Shown one piece after another: positions 7,997 to 17,010 of a stretch of DNA of 64,000 bases. Within the stretch, counting starts at the first letter, position 1, and each line of letters opens with the position of its first letter. The notes under the pieces are model-generated. The model did not search any database, was not told the origin of the DNA, and was given only the letters and a program-made list of their open reading frames with translations. The position numbers and the translations under genes were made by a program. This DNA comes from Hyphomicrobiales bacterium (GTDB taxonomy: Bacteria; Pseudomonadota; Alphaproteobacteria; Rhizobiales; Rhizobiaceae), in the NCBI GenBank assembly GCA_900473915.1, contig UCNG01000006.1, positions 124,001 through 188,000 of the forward strand, in the 5' to 3' direction.

Positions 7997-9580
7997 ATGT
8001 CCGCTAGCACGACCATTCAAGGTTCTACACCACCAAAAACCGCCAGTCTTCCGAACGCGCGGGCGCTGATCGGCGTTGCCGCCGTTCTTCTTGGCACCGT
8101 AACATCGTTGCTAAATTCCCGCCTTACCGATATCGGGCTTGCCGATATTCGCGGGGCGCTGGGCGCTGGCATCGATGAGGCGAGCTGGCTGACAACAGCC
8201 TATGTCGTTGCCGAAGTTGCGGCCATACCGTCCGCCGTCTGGTTGCGTTCCATTCTCTCTCCGGCCCGCGGGGTATTGATCGGCGCGCTCATCTTCACGA
8301 TAGCCTCCATGGTGGCTCCCTTCAGCCCCAATATCCAGACATTGATCAGCATTCAGGCCATACGCGGTTTGAGCGCAGGCATTCTGATACCCATGGCTTA
8401 TGCTGTTATCATGCGGCACCTGCCGCAGCACTTGCGGCTTTACGGCTTGTCGCTCTATGCCTTGGCGTCGTCACTGACGCCCAGTCTTGCCGTAAGCATC
8501 GAGGGCTGGGTGATCACCCATCTGTCATGGGAATATCTGTTCTGGATCAATATCGTTCCGGGCAGTCTTACCCTGCTGGCAGGCGCCTATGGCCTTGCGA
8601 ACGACCCCATCAAGTTTTTGCGTTTTCGCCGGCATGACGGGTTCGGGTTGCTGGCATTGTCTCTCGGACTGGCCGCACTGGTAACGGCGCTCGATCAGGG
8701 GAACCGTCTCGACTGGCTTGAATCGGGACTGATCGTCGGACTGTCTGCATCTGCACTGCTCTTGCTGGGGGTCTATATCGTGCACTCATTGCTGCACCGT
8801 GATCCCGTTGTCAGTCTGCGCCTGTTCGCCCGGCGCAATATCGGTTTCAGCCTGTTGCTGATGTTCGCCATGCGCATCGGGCTGATGACCTCCGCTTATC
8901 TTTTGCCGCAATATCTGATCCGTATTCAAGGATATCGCGCGCTGGAAAGCGGCACGATGTTCTGGGTATCGGCCCTGCCCCAGATGGTTTTAACGCCATT
9001 GGTGGCCTGGCTGGTCTACAGAATAGATCCGCGCGGTTTGGCCGCTTTCGGACTGATGCTGTTCGGCGCCGGTGTTCTGATGCTGTCCAATCTTACGCAT
9101 CTTTGGACATCGGACCAGATATTGCCTTCGCTGTTCGTGCAGTCCGTCGCCGCGCCATTCACGGCCATACCGTTGATGGTGCTGATAACGGAAGAAATCA
9201 GCATCCGGGAAATACCGTGGATTGCGTCTCTGGTTCACATCGTGCGCACTGTCGGCACGGCCATCGGCCTTGCTCTGGTCAGCACATTCACGCGCATGCA
9301 GGAGCAATTGCACTCCAATCTGCTTGGCCTTCATCTGGAGCGCGGCGCAGTCGACGTGCAGTCTCGCATAGAAAGATCAGCCGCCATGCTGGAAACGCAC
9401 AACAGCGACTCGGCGGTCGCAACCGCTCAGGCGACGGCTTTGCTGGCCAGAACCGTTCAACGCGAGGCTTTCGTGCTGGCTTACAGCGACATGTTTGTCG
9501 TGATCGGCGTTGTCATTGTGCTGATGGCACTCGTGACGCTTTTCATGCGCCGCCCCACGCTGCCGGGAAAGTTCCTTTAG
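7997..9580 (+). CDS. MFS drug efflux transporter, EmrB/QacA family (14 TM)
   Basis: A 527-residue major-facilitator exporter of the DHA2 group, proton-driven, with about 14 hydrophobic helices. Family features visible are DIRGALGAGIDEASWLTTAY near residues 50-69 and SWEYLFWINIVPG (motif C-like region) near residue 176. The C-terminal helix ends in FMRRPTLPGKF. It is encoded right after its periplasmic adaptor, and the pair would need an outer-membrane TolC-type partner encoded elsewhere. The substrate is unknown, and control by the divergent LysR protein is likely. Confidence 0.93.
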   Translation: MSASTTIQGSTPPKTASLPNARALIGVAAVLLGTVTSLLNSRLTDIGLADIRGALGAGIDEASWLTTAYVVAEVAAIPSAVWLRSILSPARGVLIGALIFTIASMVAPFSPNIQTLISIQAIRGLSAGILIPMAYAVIMRHLPQHLRLYGLSLYALASSLTPSLAVSIEGWVITHLSWEYLFWINIVPGSLTLLAGAYGLANDPIKFLRFRRHDGFGLLALSLGLAALVTALDQGNRLDWLESGLIVGLSASALLLLGVYIVHSLLHRDPVVSLRLFARRNIGFSLLLMFAMRIGLMTSAYLLPQYLIRIQGYRALESGTMFWVSALPQMVLTPLVAWLVYRIDPRGLAAFGLMLFGAGVLMLSNLTHLWTSDQILPSLFVQSVAAPFTAIPLMVLITEEISIREIPWIASLVHIVRTVGTAIGLALVSTFTRMQEQLHSNLLGLHLERGAVDVQSRIERSAAMLETHNSDSAVATAQATALLARTVQREAFVLAYSDMFVVIGVVIVLMALVTLFMRRPTLPGKFL

Positions 9581-9746
9581 TGCAGAAAGTCAGCGAAGCC
9601 GTTCTGTTTTATAGGACACCGGGTCTCCGAAACAGGCACTACTCAACCCCGCGCACCGCAATTACCTTCAAGGACATGAAGCGCCGCTGTTCTTCAAGGC
9701 TTCGCCGCGTTCTTGCCTTAGGGCTAAATCTCGATAGGAAATGGAC

Positions 9747-10313
9747 ATGAGAAAATTTGTACTGCCGATCCTCGCTTCGTTGTTGTCGGTCTCAGCCGCT
9801 CAGGCAGCCGACTACAAACTGGACCCACTGCATACCAAAGCGATCTTCTATATGGATCACTTCAACACATCGACCAACAGCGGCGGCTTTTACGAAATCG
9901 GCGGCAATATCTCTTTCGACGCCAAAACGATGGATGGAAAAATCGATATCTCAATTCCGGTAAAGACGCTGAACACAGGTATTGCCGGGTTTGATAAGCA
10001 CGTAAAAAGTGCCGACATACTGGATGCGGAAAAATTTCCGACCATCGAGTTCAAGTCGACCAAGTGGAATTTCGCCGGAGACAAGCTGGCGTCGGTGGAT
10101 GGCGATCTGACCATAAAGGGAAAGACCCTGCCAATCCAGCTCACGGCCACCAAATTCGGTTGCTACCAAAACCCGATGTTCAAGGCGGAAGTCTGTGGCG
10201 GCGATTTTGAAACAACCATCGATCGTACCCAGTGGGGCGTGGACTTCCTTGTAAAGGAAGGCATGACCAAGATGGTTAAGCTTGAAATTCAGGCCGAAGC
10301 AATCAAGCAGTAA
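9747..10313 (+). CDS. YceI-family periplasmic lipid-binding protein
   Basis: A 188-residue secreted protein of the YceI family, a lipocalin-like barrel that binds polyisoprenoid or other amphiphilic ligands in the periplasm. A signal peptide runs to SAAQAA (about residue 20), followed by DYKLDPLHTKAIFYMDHF, the family opening. Later motifs include GKIDISIPVKTLNTG, FDKHVKSADILDAEKFPTIEF split across residues 76-96, and ITRTQWGVDFL-like DRTQWGVDFLVKEGM. I prefer the ATG at 9747 because AGGAA lies 6 bases before it; the ATG at 9741 abuts that site. It stands 160 bases downstream of the efflux gene and ends in two hairpins, so it is probably monocistronic. Its physiological ligand is unknown. Confidence 0.88.
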   Translation: MRKFVLPILASLLSVSAAQAADYKLDPLHTKAIFYMDHFNTSTNSGGFYEIGGNISFDAKTMDGKIDISIPVKTLNTGIAGFDKHVKSADILDAEKFPTIEFKSTKWNFAGDKLASVDGDLTIKGKTLPIQLTATKFGCYQNPMFKAEVCGGDFETTIDRTQWGVDFLVKEGMTKMVKLEIQAEAIKQ

Positions 10314-10320
10314 GCCGGTC

Positions 10321-10347
10321 GGCAAGCCCTCCTTTATGAGGGCCTGC
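10321..10347 (+). terminator. hairpin after the YceI gene
   Basis: GGCAAGCCCTC pairs with GAGGGCCTGCC around a CTTTAT loop (one mismatch), 7 bases after the stop codon. It is followed by GTGTGATTTGTTTCCC, a weakly T-rich tail, so it is probably the terminator of the YceI gene. Confidence 0.55.
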
Positions 10348-10363
10348 CGTGTGATTTGTTTCC

Positions 10364-10407
10364 CTCATGGTCACCTGCGCCCGGGGTTTGGCAGCGGTGA
10401 TCATGAG
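10364..10407. terminator. long hairpin between convergent genes
   Basis: CTCATGGTCACC pairs with GGTGATCATGAG (12 base pairs counting one G-U pair) around a 20-base loop. It sits between the YceI gene and the end of the convergent lrgB-like gene. There is no clear T-run. It may act as a bidirectional transcript end; this is an inference. Confidence 0.4.
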
Positions 10408-10451
10408 AGACACGTCTGAGGTCAATCGTCCGCGGCAAATGGTGCGTAGCC

Positions 10452-11171
10452 TCAATTGAGAACCAATTTGACAAGCAAAGGAACAACAAGCGACGTTGCG
10501 ATGGCATTCAGCGCCATGGCAATTCCGGCAAAAAGCCCCGCTGTTTCATCAACATCGAAAGCGCGGGCGGTTCCAATACCGTGGGACGTCAATCCGACCG
10601 CAAACCCACGTGCGGCATAGTTTTTTATCCGCATGGCGTTCATCAAAGGGGTTACGACCAGCGCCCCAATGATACCGGTAAGCACGACCAATACGGCAGT
10701 CAGCGACGGTGTGCCGCCAAGAGTGGAAGAGATTGCCATTGCAACCCCTGCGGTCGCTGATTTCGGCAGGAACGAAATCAGCACTTCGTTGGAAAGATTG
10801 GCCCACTCACCCATGACAAGGATGGATAGAACAGCGAAGAAGGACCCCACGATCAGCGCCGCGCCCATTGGAATGAGCGTCTTTCGTACTCGCTGCCATT
10901 GGCGAAATAACGGGACTGCAATGGCAACGGTGGCCGGGCCAAGCAGAAAGTGGATGAACTGGGCTCCCTCAAAAAAGCTCTCGTAGGGAACCTCGAAAAT
11001 CAGAAGCAGACTGGAAAGCAGCACGATTGAAATCAGAACAGGATTGGCCAGCGGATGCCGTTTCAGTCGGACGGAAATATTCGTCGCCAGAATCCATACG
11101 CATAAGGTGAGGGTCAGCCATAGCAACGGTGAAGCGGATAGATAAACCCAGAGTTCGAGCGGGTGTTTCAT
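10452..11171 (-). CDS. lrgB: LrgB-family membrane protein
   Basis: A 239-residue integral membrane protein of the LrgB/CidB family, associated with LrgA/CidA holin-like proteins in control of murein hydrolase activity, cell lysis or carboxylate transport. It has six or more hydrophobic helices and the conserved segments FLLGPATVAIAVPLFRQW (about residues 74-91), LPKSATAGVAMAIS and SHGIGTARAFDVDE near residues 192-205. It lies 4 bases downstream of lrgA on the same strand. What the pair does in Alphaproteobacteria is poorly established; glycolate or lactate/pyruvate efflux has been proposed for relatives. Confidence 0.9.
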   Translation of the reverse strand: MKHPLELWVYLSASPLLWLTLTLCVWILATNISVRLKRHPLANPVLISIVLLSSLLLIFEVPYESFFEGAQFIHFLLGPATVAIAVPLFRQWQRVRKTLIPMGAALIVGSFFAVLSILVMGEWANLSNEVLISFLPKSATAGVAMAISSTLGGTPSLTAVLVVLTGIIGALVVTPLMNAMRIKNYAARGFAVGLTSHGIGTARAFDVDETAGLFAGIAMALNAIATSLVVPLLVKLVLN

Positions 11172-11175
11172 ATGA

Positions 11176-11535
11176 CTATCTCCGCTCCATGAAATGCTGC
11201 ACGAGAACGAATGTCCAAACCGTCACTGCCAATGTGAGAACTGCTGAGACGACGACGATTGCCAGAATTTCGGTGGCTTGGCCCTGTATCTGCTTCCACA
11301 TCGCTACCACCCCGACGCCGGCCGGCACAAAAAGCAGACCGAGATTGGCAAGAAAGCCATCGGCGGCAGTTTCGGCTTCGGCAAAGACGTTCCAGTTGAA
11401 CAGCTTGCATAGCTGCATGGCGACAAACAGAAGCACGAGCCCCACGACGGGGCCCGGTATGGGGAGCCCGCTCATGAAGATGATGCTTTCGCCCAACAGC
11501 TGGAACAACAATAGCAGCGCTATACCCTTGATCAT
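11176..11535 (-). CDS. lrgA: CidA/LrgA-family holin-like protein
   Basis: A 119-residue protein with about four membrane helices, the usual size for CidA/LrgA. The family core is visible as LLGESIIFMSGLPIPGPVVG, cut here to residues 14-33, followed by a loop, LANLGLLFVPAGVGV near residues 63-77 and a basic C-terminus. It is the first gene of an lrgA-lrgB pair read on the minus strand. The 259-base region up to the divergent monooxygenase gene at 11795 must hold its promoter. I see no LytTR-type two-component regulator next to it, unlike in Staphylococcus. Confidence 0.87.
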   Translation of the reverse strand: MIKGIALLLLFQLLGESIIFMSGLPIPGPVVGLVLLFVAMQLCKLFNWNVFAEAETAADGFLANLGLLFVPAGVGVVAMWKQIQGQATEILAIVVVSAVLTLAVTVWTFVLVQHFMERR

Positions 11536-11662
11536 GAAGGCTTCATCTCCGGTTCAAATCTCAAGAGCCAAGGTAACGACCGGCGGTCCTGCCGTCTATA
11601 CGGTCGGCAGTCATAGTGTTTCTGATTTGCAGGAGCCTATGCCCTTGAACGAATTTAAATCA

Positions 11663-11701
11663 AAGGCACTTTCAGAATACCGGGTTTCCAAAAAGTGCCT
11701 T
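11663..11701. promoter_or_regulatory. hairpin and repeated GTA/TACC elements upstream of the monooxygenase gene
   Basis: AAGGCACTTT pairs perfectly with AAAGTGCCTT across a 19-base loop. Just downstream (about 11708-11755), CAGTAAGCAGTACC and CAGTAACTAATAGATACC form imperfect direct repeats. This 259-base region lies between lrgA and the monooxygenase run and must contain both promoters. Operator function is a guess from the repeated pattern; no regulator gene is adjacent. Confidence 0.35.
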
Positions 11702-11794
11702 CTTGTACAGCAGTAAGCAGTACCAATATTATACTCAGTAACTAATAGATACCAATGGCTTGGGCTGTCAGCATGGCCTGAAGGAGAGAATGAT

Positions 11795-12835
11795 ATGGAA
11801 TTGGGCGTATATAGTTTCGGGGATGTGCAGAAGAACGCGGCGACCGGCGAGCTTGGCTCGACAGCGGATGCAACGCGCAACTTGCTTGAGGCTATTCAGC
11901 TCGCCGATGAGGTTGGCCTCGATTACTTCGGTATTGGCGAACATCATACGCGTGAGATGCCTGCTTCTGCTGCGACCGTTATTCTGGGTGCGGCGGCGTC
12001 GACCACGAAGAACATCAAGCTTGGCAGCGCGGTAACCGTGCTGAGCACCGATGATCCGGTGCGTGTTTACCAGCAGTTTGCTACCGTTGACGCGCTGTCC
12101 AATGGCCGCGCTGAAATCACCGCTGGTAGAGGGTCTTCAACCGAATCCTTCCCGCTTTTCGGACATGATCTCAACGATTATGACGAGCTTTATACCGAAA
12201 AGCTCGATCTGCTTTTGAAGATCAATGACAGCGAAAAAGTTACCTGGCAGGGTAAATTTCGCCCGGCGTTGAACGATGCACTTGTTGTGCCGCGTCCCGA
12301 GAGCGGTTCGCTGCCGGTCTGGCTGGCCACCGGAGGCAATCCGCAGTCGTCGGTTCGCGCTGGCCTGCTCGGTCTGCCGATCTCCTATGCGATCATCGGT
12401 GGGCAGGCCTCGCGTTTCGCGCCGCTGGCCGATCTTTATCGGCGTGCCGCCAAGCAGGCGGAAATCGCACCGGAAAGGGTGAAGGTCTCGGTCGCAACGC
12501 CGGGCTTCATCGGTGAGAATGCTGCGGAAGCGAAGGAATTCTTCTGGACTCATTGGCATGCTGTCATGGAGCAACTTGGCAAAATCCGTGGTTTCGCACC
12601 GCCGCCCCGTTCGCATTATGACCGCGAGGCAAGTGGTTCAGGCGCGCTTTTTGCCGGTAGCCCGGAGGAAATCGCCGAACGCATTATCGAGTTGCACAAG
12701 CACCTCGGCCATATGCGGCAGTTTTTGCAGATGGATGTCGGACAAATGCCCCACAAGGCATTCCTGCGTTCGATAGAACTGCTGGGCACCAAGGTAAAGC
12801 CGCTTGTCGATGCGGAACTGGGCTCTGGAAAATAA
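11795..12835 (+). CDS. LLM-class flavin-dependent oxidoreductase
   Basis: A 346-residue bacterial-luciferase-like monooxygenase, probably FMN-dependent. The N-terminus MELGVYSFGDVQKN and DEVGLDYFGIGEHHTREMPASA (split at residues 44-65) form the first strands of the TIM barrel. AEITAGRGSSTESFPLFG (about residues 107-124) is the conserved flavin-site loop. GGAG lies 7 bases before the ATG. It is followed at 17 bases by an NADP-binding protein and then a GNAT protein, all in one direction. The pair monooxygenase plus F420/NADP-reductase-like protein recurs in bacteria, and the partner may supply reduced cofactor. The substrate is unknown. Confidence 0.9.
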   Translation: MELGVYSFGDVQKNAATGELGSTADATRNLLEAIQLADEVGLDYFGIGEHHTREMPASAATVILGAAASTTKNIKLGSAVTVLSTDDPVRVYQQFATVDALSNGRAEITAGRGSSTESFPLFGHDLNDYDELYTEKLDLLLKINDSEKVTWQGKFRPALNDALVVPRPESGSLPVWLATGGNPQSSVRAGLLGLPISYAIIGGQASRFAPLADLYRRAAKQAEIAPERVKVSVATPGFIGENAAEAKEFFWTHWHAVMEQLGKIRGFAPPPRSHYDREASGSGALFAGSPEEIAERIIELHKHLGHMRQFLQMDVGQMPHKAFLRSIELLGTKVKPLVDAELGSGK

Positions 12836-12852
12836 ACAGGAGCAAACGGAAT

Positions 12853-13503
12853 ATGCTCATATCTCAGGTCAAAACTATCGGCATACTGGGTGCTGGCCGT
12901 GTTGGCACCGCCATAGCTCGTCGCGCACTTGCGGCGGGTTATGCAGTGCGAATGGCAACCTCCAAAGCGCCGGAAGAAATCGCGCTCGTACTGGAAATCA
13001 TGGTGCCGGGCGCTCAGGCCGATACAGCAGAAAATGTGATTGCAGCTGCCGATATTGTCGTGCTTGCACTGCCACTTTCCAGATATCGCAGTCTTGTGCC
13101 GGAACAGTTGACCGGTAAGATCGTTATCGATGCCATGAACTACTGGGCACCGACGGACGGAACGATAGCCGAGTTTGAAGGTGAGCGTTCAAGCAGTGAG
13201 ATCGTGCAGGATTTCCTGCCGGGTGCCCGGCTGGTGCGGAGCTTCAACCATATGGGCTATCATGAAATAGATGAGGAGGCCCGTCCGGAAGGTGATCCGG
13301 AGCGACGCGCGCTGGCGGTTGCCGGGAACGATGCCGATGCACGCCAGGCGGTGGCTTCGTTTATCGACCGTATCGGCTTCGATCCTGTCGATGCCGGACC
13401 ATTGGCCTTCAGCCGTGCGTTCGATACCGGCACGCCGCTGTTCGGCGCGATTATCAATCGAGCAGATATGGAACGTGCTTTACAACTGCCGCAAGCTGGC
13501 TAG
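12853..13503 (+). CDS. NADPH-dependent F420-reductase-like NAD(P)-binding protein
   Basis: A 216-residue protein with a Rossmann fold of the NpdG/COG2085 type. The dinucleotide motif GILGAGRVGTAIARRALAAG spans about residues 8-27, followed by VRMATSKAPEE. The mid-part AADIVVLALPLSRY and KIVIDAMNYWAPTDG match the family, and FNHMGYHEI lies in the C-terminal half. An AGGAG site precedes the ATG. Most proteobacteria lack F420, so the acceptor here is probably a flavin or another small molecule. Its place right after the monooxygenase gene suggests a joint reaction. Confidence 0.85.
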   Translation: MLISQVKTIGILGAGRVGTAIARRALAAGYAVRMATSKAPEEIALVLEIMVPGAQADTAENVIAAADIVVLALPLSRYRSLVPEQLTGKIVIDAMNYWAPTDGTIAEFEGERSSSEIVQDFLPGARLVRSFNHMGYHEIDEEARPEGDPERRALAVAGNDADARQAVASFIDRIGFDPVDAGPLAFSRAFDTGTPLFGAIINRADMERALQLPQAG

Positions 13504-13530
13504 CCAACCGTAAATTGGGAGAAGACAGAA

Positions 13531-13854
13531 ATGGCCGACATGATAATGGGCAAGGAAGATACGGGCGTTCGCAACGGACGTTATGTGGCCCGTATAGACG
13601 GCATTGAAGGTGAAACTGAAATCACTTTCACCAAGCGCGGTCCCAACCAGATCAGCGCCGATCACACCGGGGCACCGGACAGCATGAAAGGTACGGGATC
13701 GGCTGCGGCGCTCGTCACTTTCATGATTGAGGATGCGCGCCGGGAGGGAATAAAAATCATACCGCTTTGCCCCTATGTCCGGGCGCAATATCGCAGGCAT
13801 CCTGAGTGGGCCGATGTGATGACCGTGCAGCCGGGAGAAGACCCGGCGGTCTGA
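13531..13854 (+). CDS. small GNAT-family N-acetyltransferase
   Basis: A 107-residue protein of the short GNAT type (YidJ/COG2388-like, 90-110 residues). The start MADMIMGKEDTGVRNGRYVA is followed by the acyl-CoA contact region, here GTGSAAALVTFMIEDARREG about residues 55-74. The usual end is visible as IIPLCPYVRAQYRRHPEWADV. A GGGAG site lies before the ATG at 13531. It is the third gene of the monooxygenase run and ends convergently with the cytochrome gene. The acetylation target is unknown; members of this short group are often simply detoxifying or regulatory. Confidence 0.85.
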   Translation: MADMIMGKEDTGVRNGRYVARIDGIEGETEITFTKRGPNQISADHTGAPDSMKGTGSAAALVTFMIEDARREGIKIIPLCPYVRAQYRRHPEWADVMTVQPGEDPAV

Positions 13855-13905
13855 TTTCTTTTGTGCAATATCTTGGTGAAGGGCACAAAACCCCTGCCCT
13901 GCCGT

Positions 13906-13927
13906 GGGCGAGATTTACATCTCGCCC
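13906..13927. terminator. hairpin spanning the cytochrome gene stop codon
   Basis: GGGCGAGAT pairs perfectly with ATCTCGCCC around TTAC. On the minus strand the loop contains the TAA stop of the cytochrome c gene. It lies between convergent genes and is a plausible transcript end for one or both, although T-runs are short. Confidence 0.45.
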
Positions 13928-15360
13928 TGCTTCCGCCGATATAAAAAATACCAGCCAAGCAAAGCTGACAGGAAGACCAGCCCGCCCGCCAGACCCGGCA
14001 GGATAAAGGGCTGAAGCTTTGCAAGCAAAGGCGTCGGGCCGCCATTGCGCGCTGTCTCGACATCCTCAACAGAAACCTTGACGTCAGAATTGCCGAAACG
14101 GTTCAGGACGTAATTTGCGATCTCCGCGATCTGGGTATCGGAGAGCGCGTTGACATAGGACTGTGGTCCAAACCCTGGCATCAAGATTTCGTGGCCACCG
14201 GTTTCCCGCTCAACACCGTAAAGGATGGTGGAGATGAGATTGGCGGGATTACGCGATCCGATGGTCGTGTTGTTGAACAGGGATGGGTATGCCTGTCCCT
14301 CACTGCCAGCCGCTTCGGGTTGATGGCAGCTCGCGCAATAGCCGCTATAAAGCTCTGCGCCGGTTTTAAGACTGTTATGGGAGTTTTCCGGAAAAAGTCC
14401 GCGAATGGCGGCTTCGTCTGAACCCTTGCCCGTAAACGCATGACGGGCTGTCTTGTCCTGCGGATCGCGCACAGGACTGGTTGATTTCAGATAGACAGCA
14501 AGCGCTTTCAGATCGCTGTCTGGAAGGTGTTGCAAGCTGTTTTGAACGGCCTCCGCCATGCCACCGGCGGCTTGTGCCTTGCCCTCGACATGTCCTGTAC
14601 GGAAATATTGCATCAGTTCCGTTTCAGTCCAGCCGCCAACCCCGCTTACCGGATCTGAGGTGATGTTTGGCGCGTACCATGAACCAACCATGCCACCTGC
14701 CAGTTCCGCATTTGCCGTCTGCCCCATCAGGATATTGCGTGGAGCATGGCACGACGCACAATGGCCCAGCGCGCCAGCCAGATAAGCGCCCCGGTTCAGC
14801 TCATCGCTTTTCGCCGGATCGGGCGCAAATGGCTCACGGTTGGCGAAAGCAAGATTCCAGGCCATCATTGAAATGCGGATATTGAACGGGAAGGGAAGCT
14901 GTGTCTGCGCTTTCGCTGGCTCGTCCACTGGCTCGACGCCATTCATGAAATAGGCGTAGAGAGCGTGAATATCCGCGTCCGTGATCTCGCCATAGGCATC
15001 GTAGGGCATGGCGGGGTAGAGGTGACCGCCATCCTTGCGAATGCCCTTGCGCACAGCGTTGGCAAAATCTTCTTCGGAATAGGTGCCGATGCCGAATTCT
15101 TTCGACGGCGTGATATTGGTCGAATAGATCGTTCCCAGAGGCGATACGATGCCATAGCCGCCAGCGAACGGCTTTCCACCGCGCGGAACCGTGTGGCAGG
15201 CCATGCAATCGGCTGCCGTCGCGACGGCCTTGCCTTGCTCAACCAGCGCATTCGTATCCGGGGACTGGGCATTTGCCGATCCGGACAGAGCCAACAAGGA
15301 GACGGCGCTGATCAGGAGTGTGCGAAGGTGGAACACATTTCTGTTTGTTGCCTTGCCCAT
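13915..15360 (-). CDS. membrane-bound triheme cytochrome c subunit of sugar/alcohol dehydrogenase
   Basis: A 481-residue periplasmic cytochrome c with three CXXCH heme sites (CMACH, CASCH and CASCH), the hallmark of the electron-transfer subunit of gluconate-, 2-ketogluconate-, fructose- or alcohol-dehydrogenase complexes. A signal peptide ends at SANA (about residue 31). A C-terminal helix (about residues 452-474) anchors it before a YRRKQ tail. I place the start at 15360 because the preceding gene ends at 15363 and the extension to 15504 runs backwards into that gene. It takes electrons from the flavoprotein at 15363-17009 and gives them to the quinone pool. Confidence 0.92.
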   Translation of the reverse strand: MGKATNRNVFHLRTLLISAVSLLALSGSANAQSPDTNALVEQGKAVATAADCMACHTVPRGGKPFAGGYGIVSPLGTIYSTNITPSKEFGIGTYSEEDFANAVRKGIRKDGGHLYPAMPYDAYGEITDADIHALYAYFMNGVEPVDEPAKAQTQLPFPFNIRISMMAWNLAFANREPFAPDPAKSDELNRGAYLAGALGHCASCHAPRNILMGQTANAELAGGMVGSWYAPNITSDPVSGVGGWTETELMQYFRTGHVEGKAQAAGGMAEAVQNSLQHLPDSDLKALAVYLKSTSPVRDPQDKTARHAFTGKGSDEAAIRGLFPENSHNSLKTGAELYSGYCASCHQPEAAGSEGQAYPSLFNNTTIGSRNPANLISTILYGVERETGGHEILMPGFGPQSYVNALSDTQIAEIANYVLNRFGNSDVKVSVEDVETARNGGPTPLLAKLQPFILPGLAGGLVFLSALLGWYFLYRRKQGEM

Positions 15361-15362
15361 TT

Positions 15363-17009
15363 TCACGCTCCCAAACGCCTGGAAATGTCGTCTGCTGCCT
15401 TGATGCCGAGTGCCGCCATGGTTAGCGTGCTGTTGACCACGCTCGCCGATGGCATGGCCGAACCGCCGGCAATCCAGAGGTTCTCGTGATCGTGAGCCCG
15501 GCAATTACCATCGACAACGGAGTCCTTCGGATCGCTGCCCATGATGCAGCCGCCCATGATGTGGTTGTTGGCATTGAGCGAGGTGGTGATGTGGAGATCC
15601 GTAGCGTCAAACAGTCCTGCAATATGATTGAGCTGCTGGACGGCTGCGTCATAGCCTTTGCGGACATAATCGCCGACATCATAATAGACATCCGGGCACG
15701 GAATCCCATGGGGGTCCATGCGCGTCTTGCTGAGCGTGACACGATTATCCGGATGCGGAAGCGGCTCCAGGCTGATTGAGAGATCCACCCCGTGGATCGT
15801 GCGCTTGCGGATTTCCGCGTCGAGTTCCGGCCCCACGAGCCCCTTCTTCAAGGCCGCGCTGGCGGCTGATGTGACTTGGGTGATGTTGTTGAGAATCATC
15901 TTGTTGGCGGAGTATTCAGACCGGAATGCTCCGTCTCGCGGCCCGACAAGGCAGCTGGACTGCGCGGGTCCACGGCCAATCCAGAGCGGCTCATTTGCCT
16001 GAAAGAAGCAATGGAAGCCGGAATGATCCATCATGTTGCGCCCGACCTGATCCGACGAATTGGCGATACCGGCCGGGTTGCGTTCGTTGGCGGCGGCAAG
16101 CAGCAGGCGGGGCGATTCCAGCGAGTTGCAGGCAATAACGAAAGCTTGCCCGGTTGCCTTGTGCGAGCGGTGCTGGCTGTCGTACCAGTGAACTGCCGTG
16201 ATGCGGTTGTTTTCATCGGTGTCGATCCGATAAACGACGGATTCCGCCAGAACCACAGCGCCTTTGGCCTCGGCGGACACCACTGAGTGGATGCCGTTAT
16301 ACATGGCGCCTATAGGACATATAGGCTGGCAATTATTGTTGCCGCAGCAGGTGGGACGGCCATTCCAGGGTCTGGTGCTGCGCGCCTGCGGGATAGGCAC
16401 GGAACGATAGCCATGCTGGTTGACGACCTCGGCAAAGCGCTTGTCGCCAAAGCTCCACGGCACCATGTCCATCGGATAAGGACGGCTGCGTTCAGGTGGC
16501 GATTGCAGCGCCGGATCGTTCGGCCCGGCGACGCCCATGGCTTCTTCCGCCCGGCAGTAATAGGGTTCCAGTTCGTCATAGGAGATCGGCCAGTCGCGCC
16601 CCACGCCATAGGTGGAATACATCCTCAGATCGACCGGAAGGTGACGCCAGCTTGACGCCGCCCAATGCCATGTCGTTCCGCCGACCGTTTTCAGATAGCC
16701 CTGCTTGAAGCCTTTTCCGTCCGGCCCCGACAGGCCGACATAGTTGTTCTCCGGCCAGTAGAGCGGGGCCGGAGCCCATTGCGACTGCGGGTAAAGCCCC
16801 TGAAAGTCCGAACCGGCACGGTTTGCGAAGGGCATATTGCGCCAGTTCTCGACAGCCTGTGCGCGGTCGATGCGCAAACCCGCATCAAGCACGAGAACGG
16901 ATTTGCCCTCCCCTGCAAGCTGATCGGCGATCAAAGCGCCGACAACACCCGAACCGACGATCACGACATCTGCGGTGGCGTCACCATTATCAAAGACGGG
17001 GGATTTCAT
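15363..17009 (-). CDS. GMC-type FAD dehydrogenase, large subunit (gluconate 2-dehydrogenase-like)
   Basis: A 548-residue glucose-methanol-choline oxidoreductase. The FAD-binding motif VIVGSGVVGALIADQLAGEG lies about residues 15-34, with the partner acidic residue in LVLDAG. The segment CCGNNNCQPICPIGAMYNG, near residue 221, is typical of the membrane-complex group and may bind an iron-sulfur cluster. The C-terminal NNHIMGGCIMG and STLTMAALGIKAADDI regions carry the active-site and FAD contacts. It oxidises a sugar or sugar acid in the periplasm, carried through the Tat pathway with the small subunit encoded just before it. The exact substrate (gluconate, 2-ketogluconate, fructose, sorbitol) cannot be told from sequence alone. 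Confidence 0.93.
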   Translation of the reverse strand: MKSPVFDNGDATADVVIVGSGVVGALIADQLAGEGKSVLVLDAGLRIDRAQAVENWRNMPFANRAGSDFQGLYPQSQWAPAPLYWPENNYVGLSGPDGKGFKQGYLKTVGGTTWHWAASSWRHLPVDLRMYSTYGVGRDWPISYDELEPYYCRAEEAMGVAGPNDPALQSPPERSRPYPMDMVPWSFGDKRFAEVVNQHGYRSVPIPQARSTRPWNGRPTCCGNNNCQPICPIGAMYNGIHSVVSAEAKGAVVLAESVVYRIDTDENNRITAVHWYDSQHRSHKATGQAFVIACNSLESPRLLLAAANERNPAGIANSSDQVGRNMMDHSGFHCFFQANEPLWIGRGPAQSSCLVGPRDGAFRSEYSANKMILNNITQVTSAASAALKKGLVGPELDAEIRKRTIHGVDLSISLEPLPHPDNRVTLSKTRMDPHGIPCPDVYYDVGDYVRKGYDAAVQQLNHIAGLFDATDLHITTSLNANNHIMGGCIMGSDPKDSVVDGNCRAHDHENLWIAGGSAMPSASVVNSTLTMAALGIKAADDISRRLGA

Positions 17010-17010
17010 C

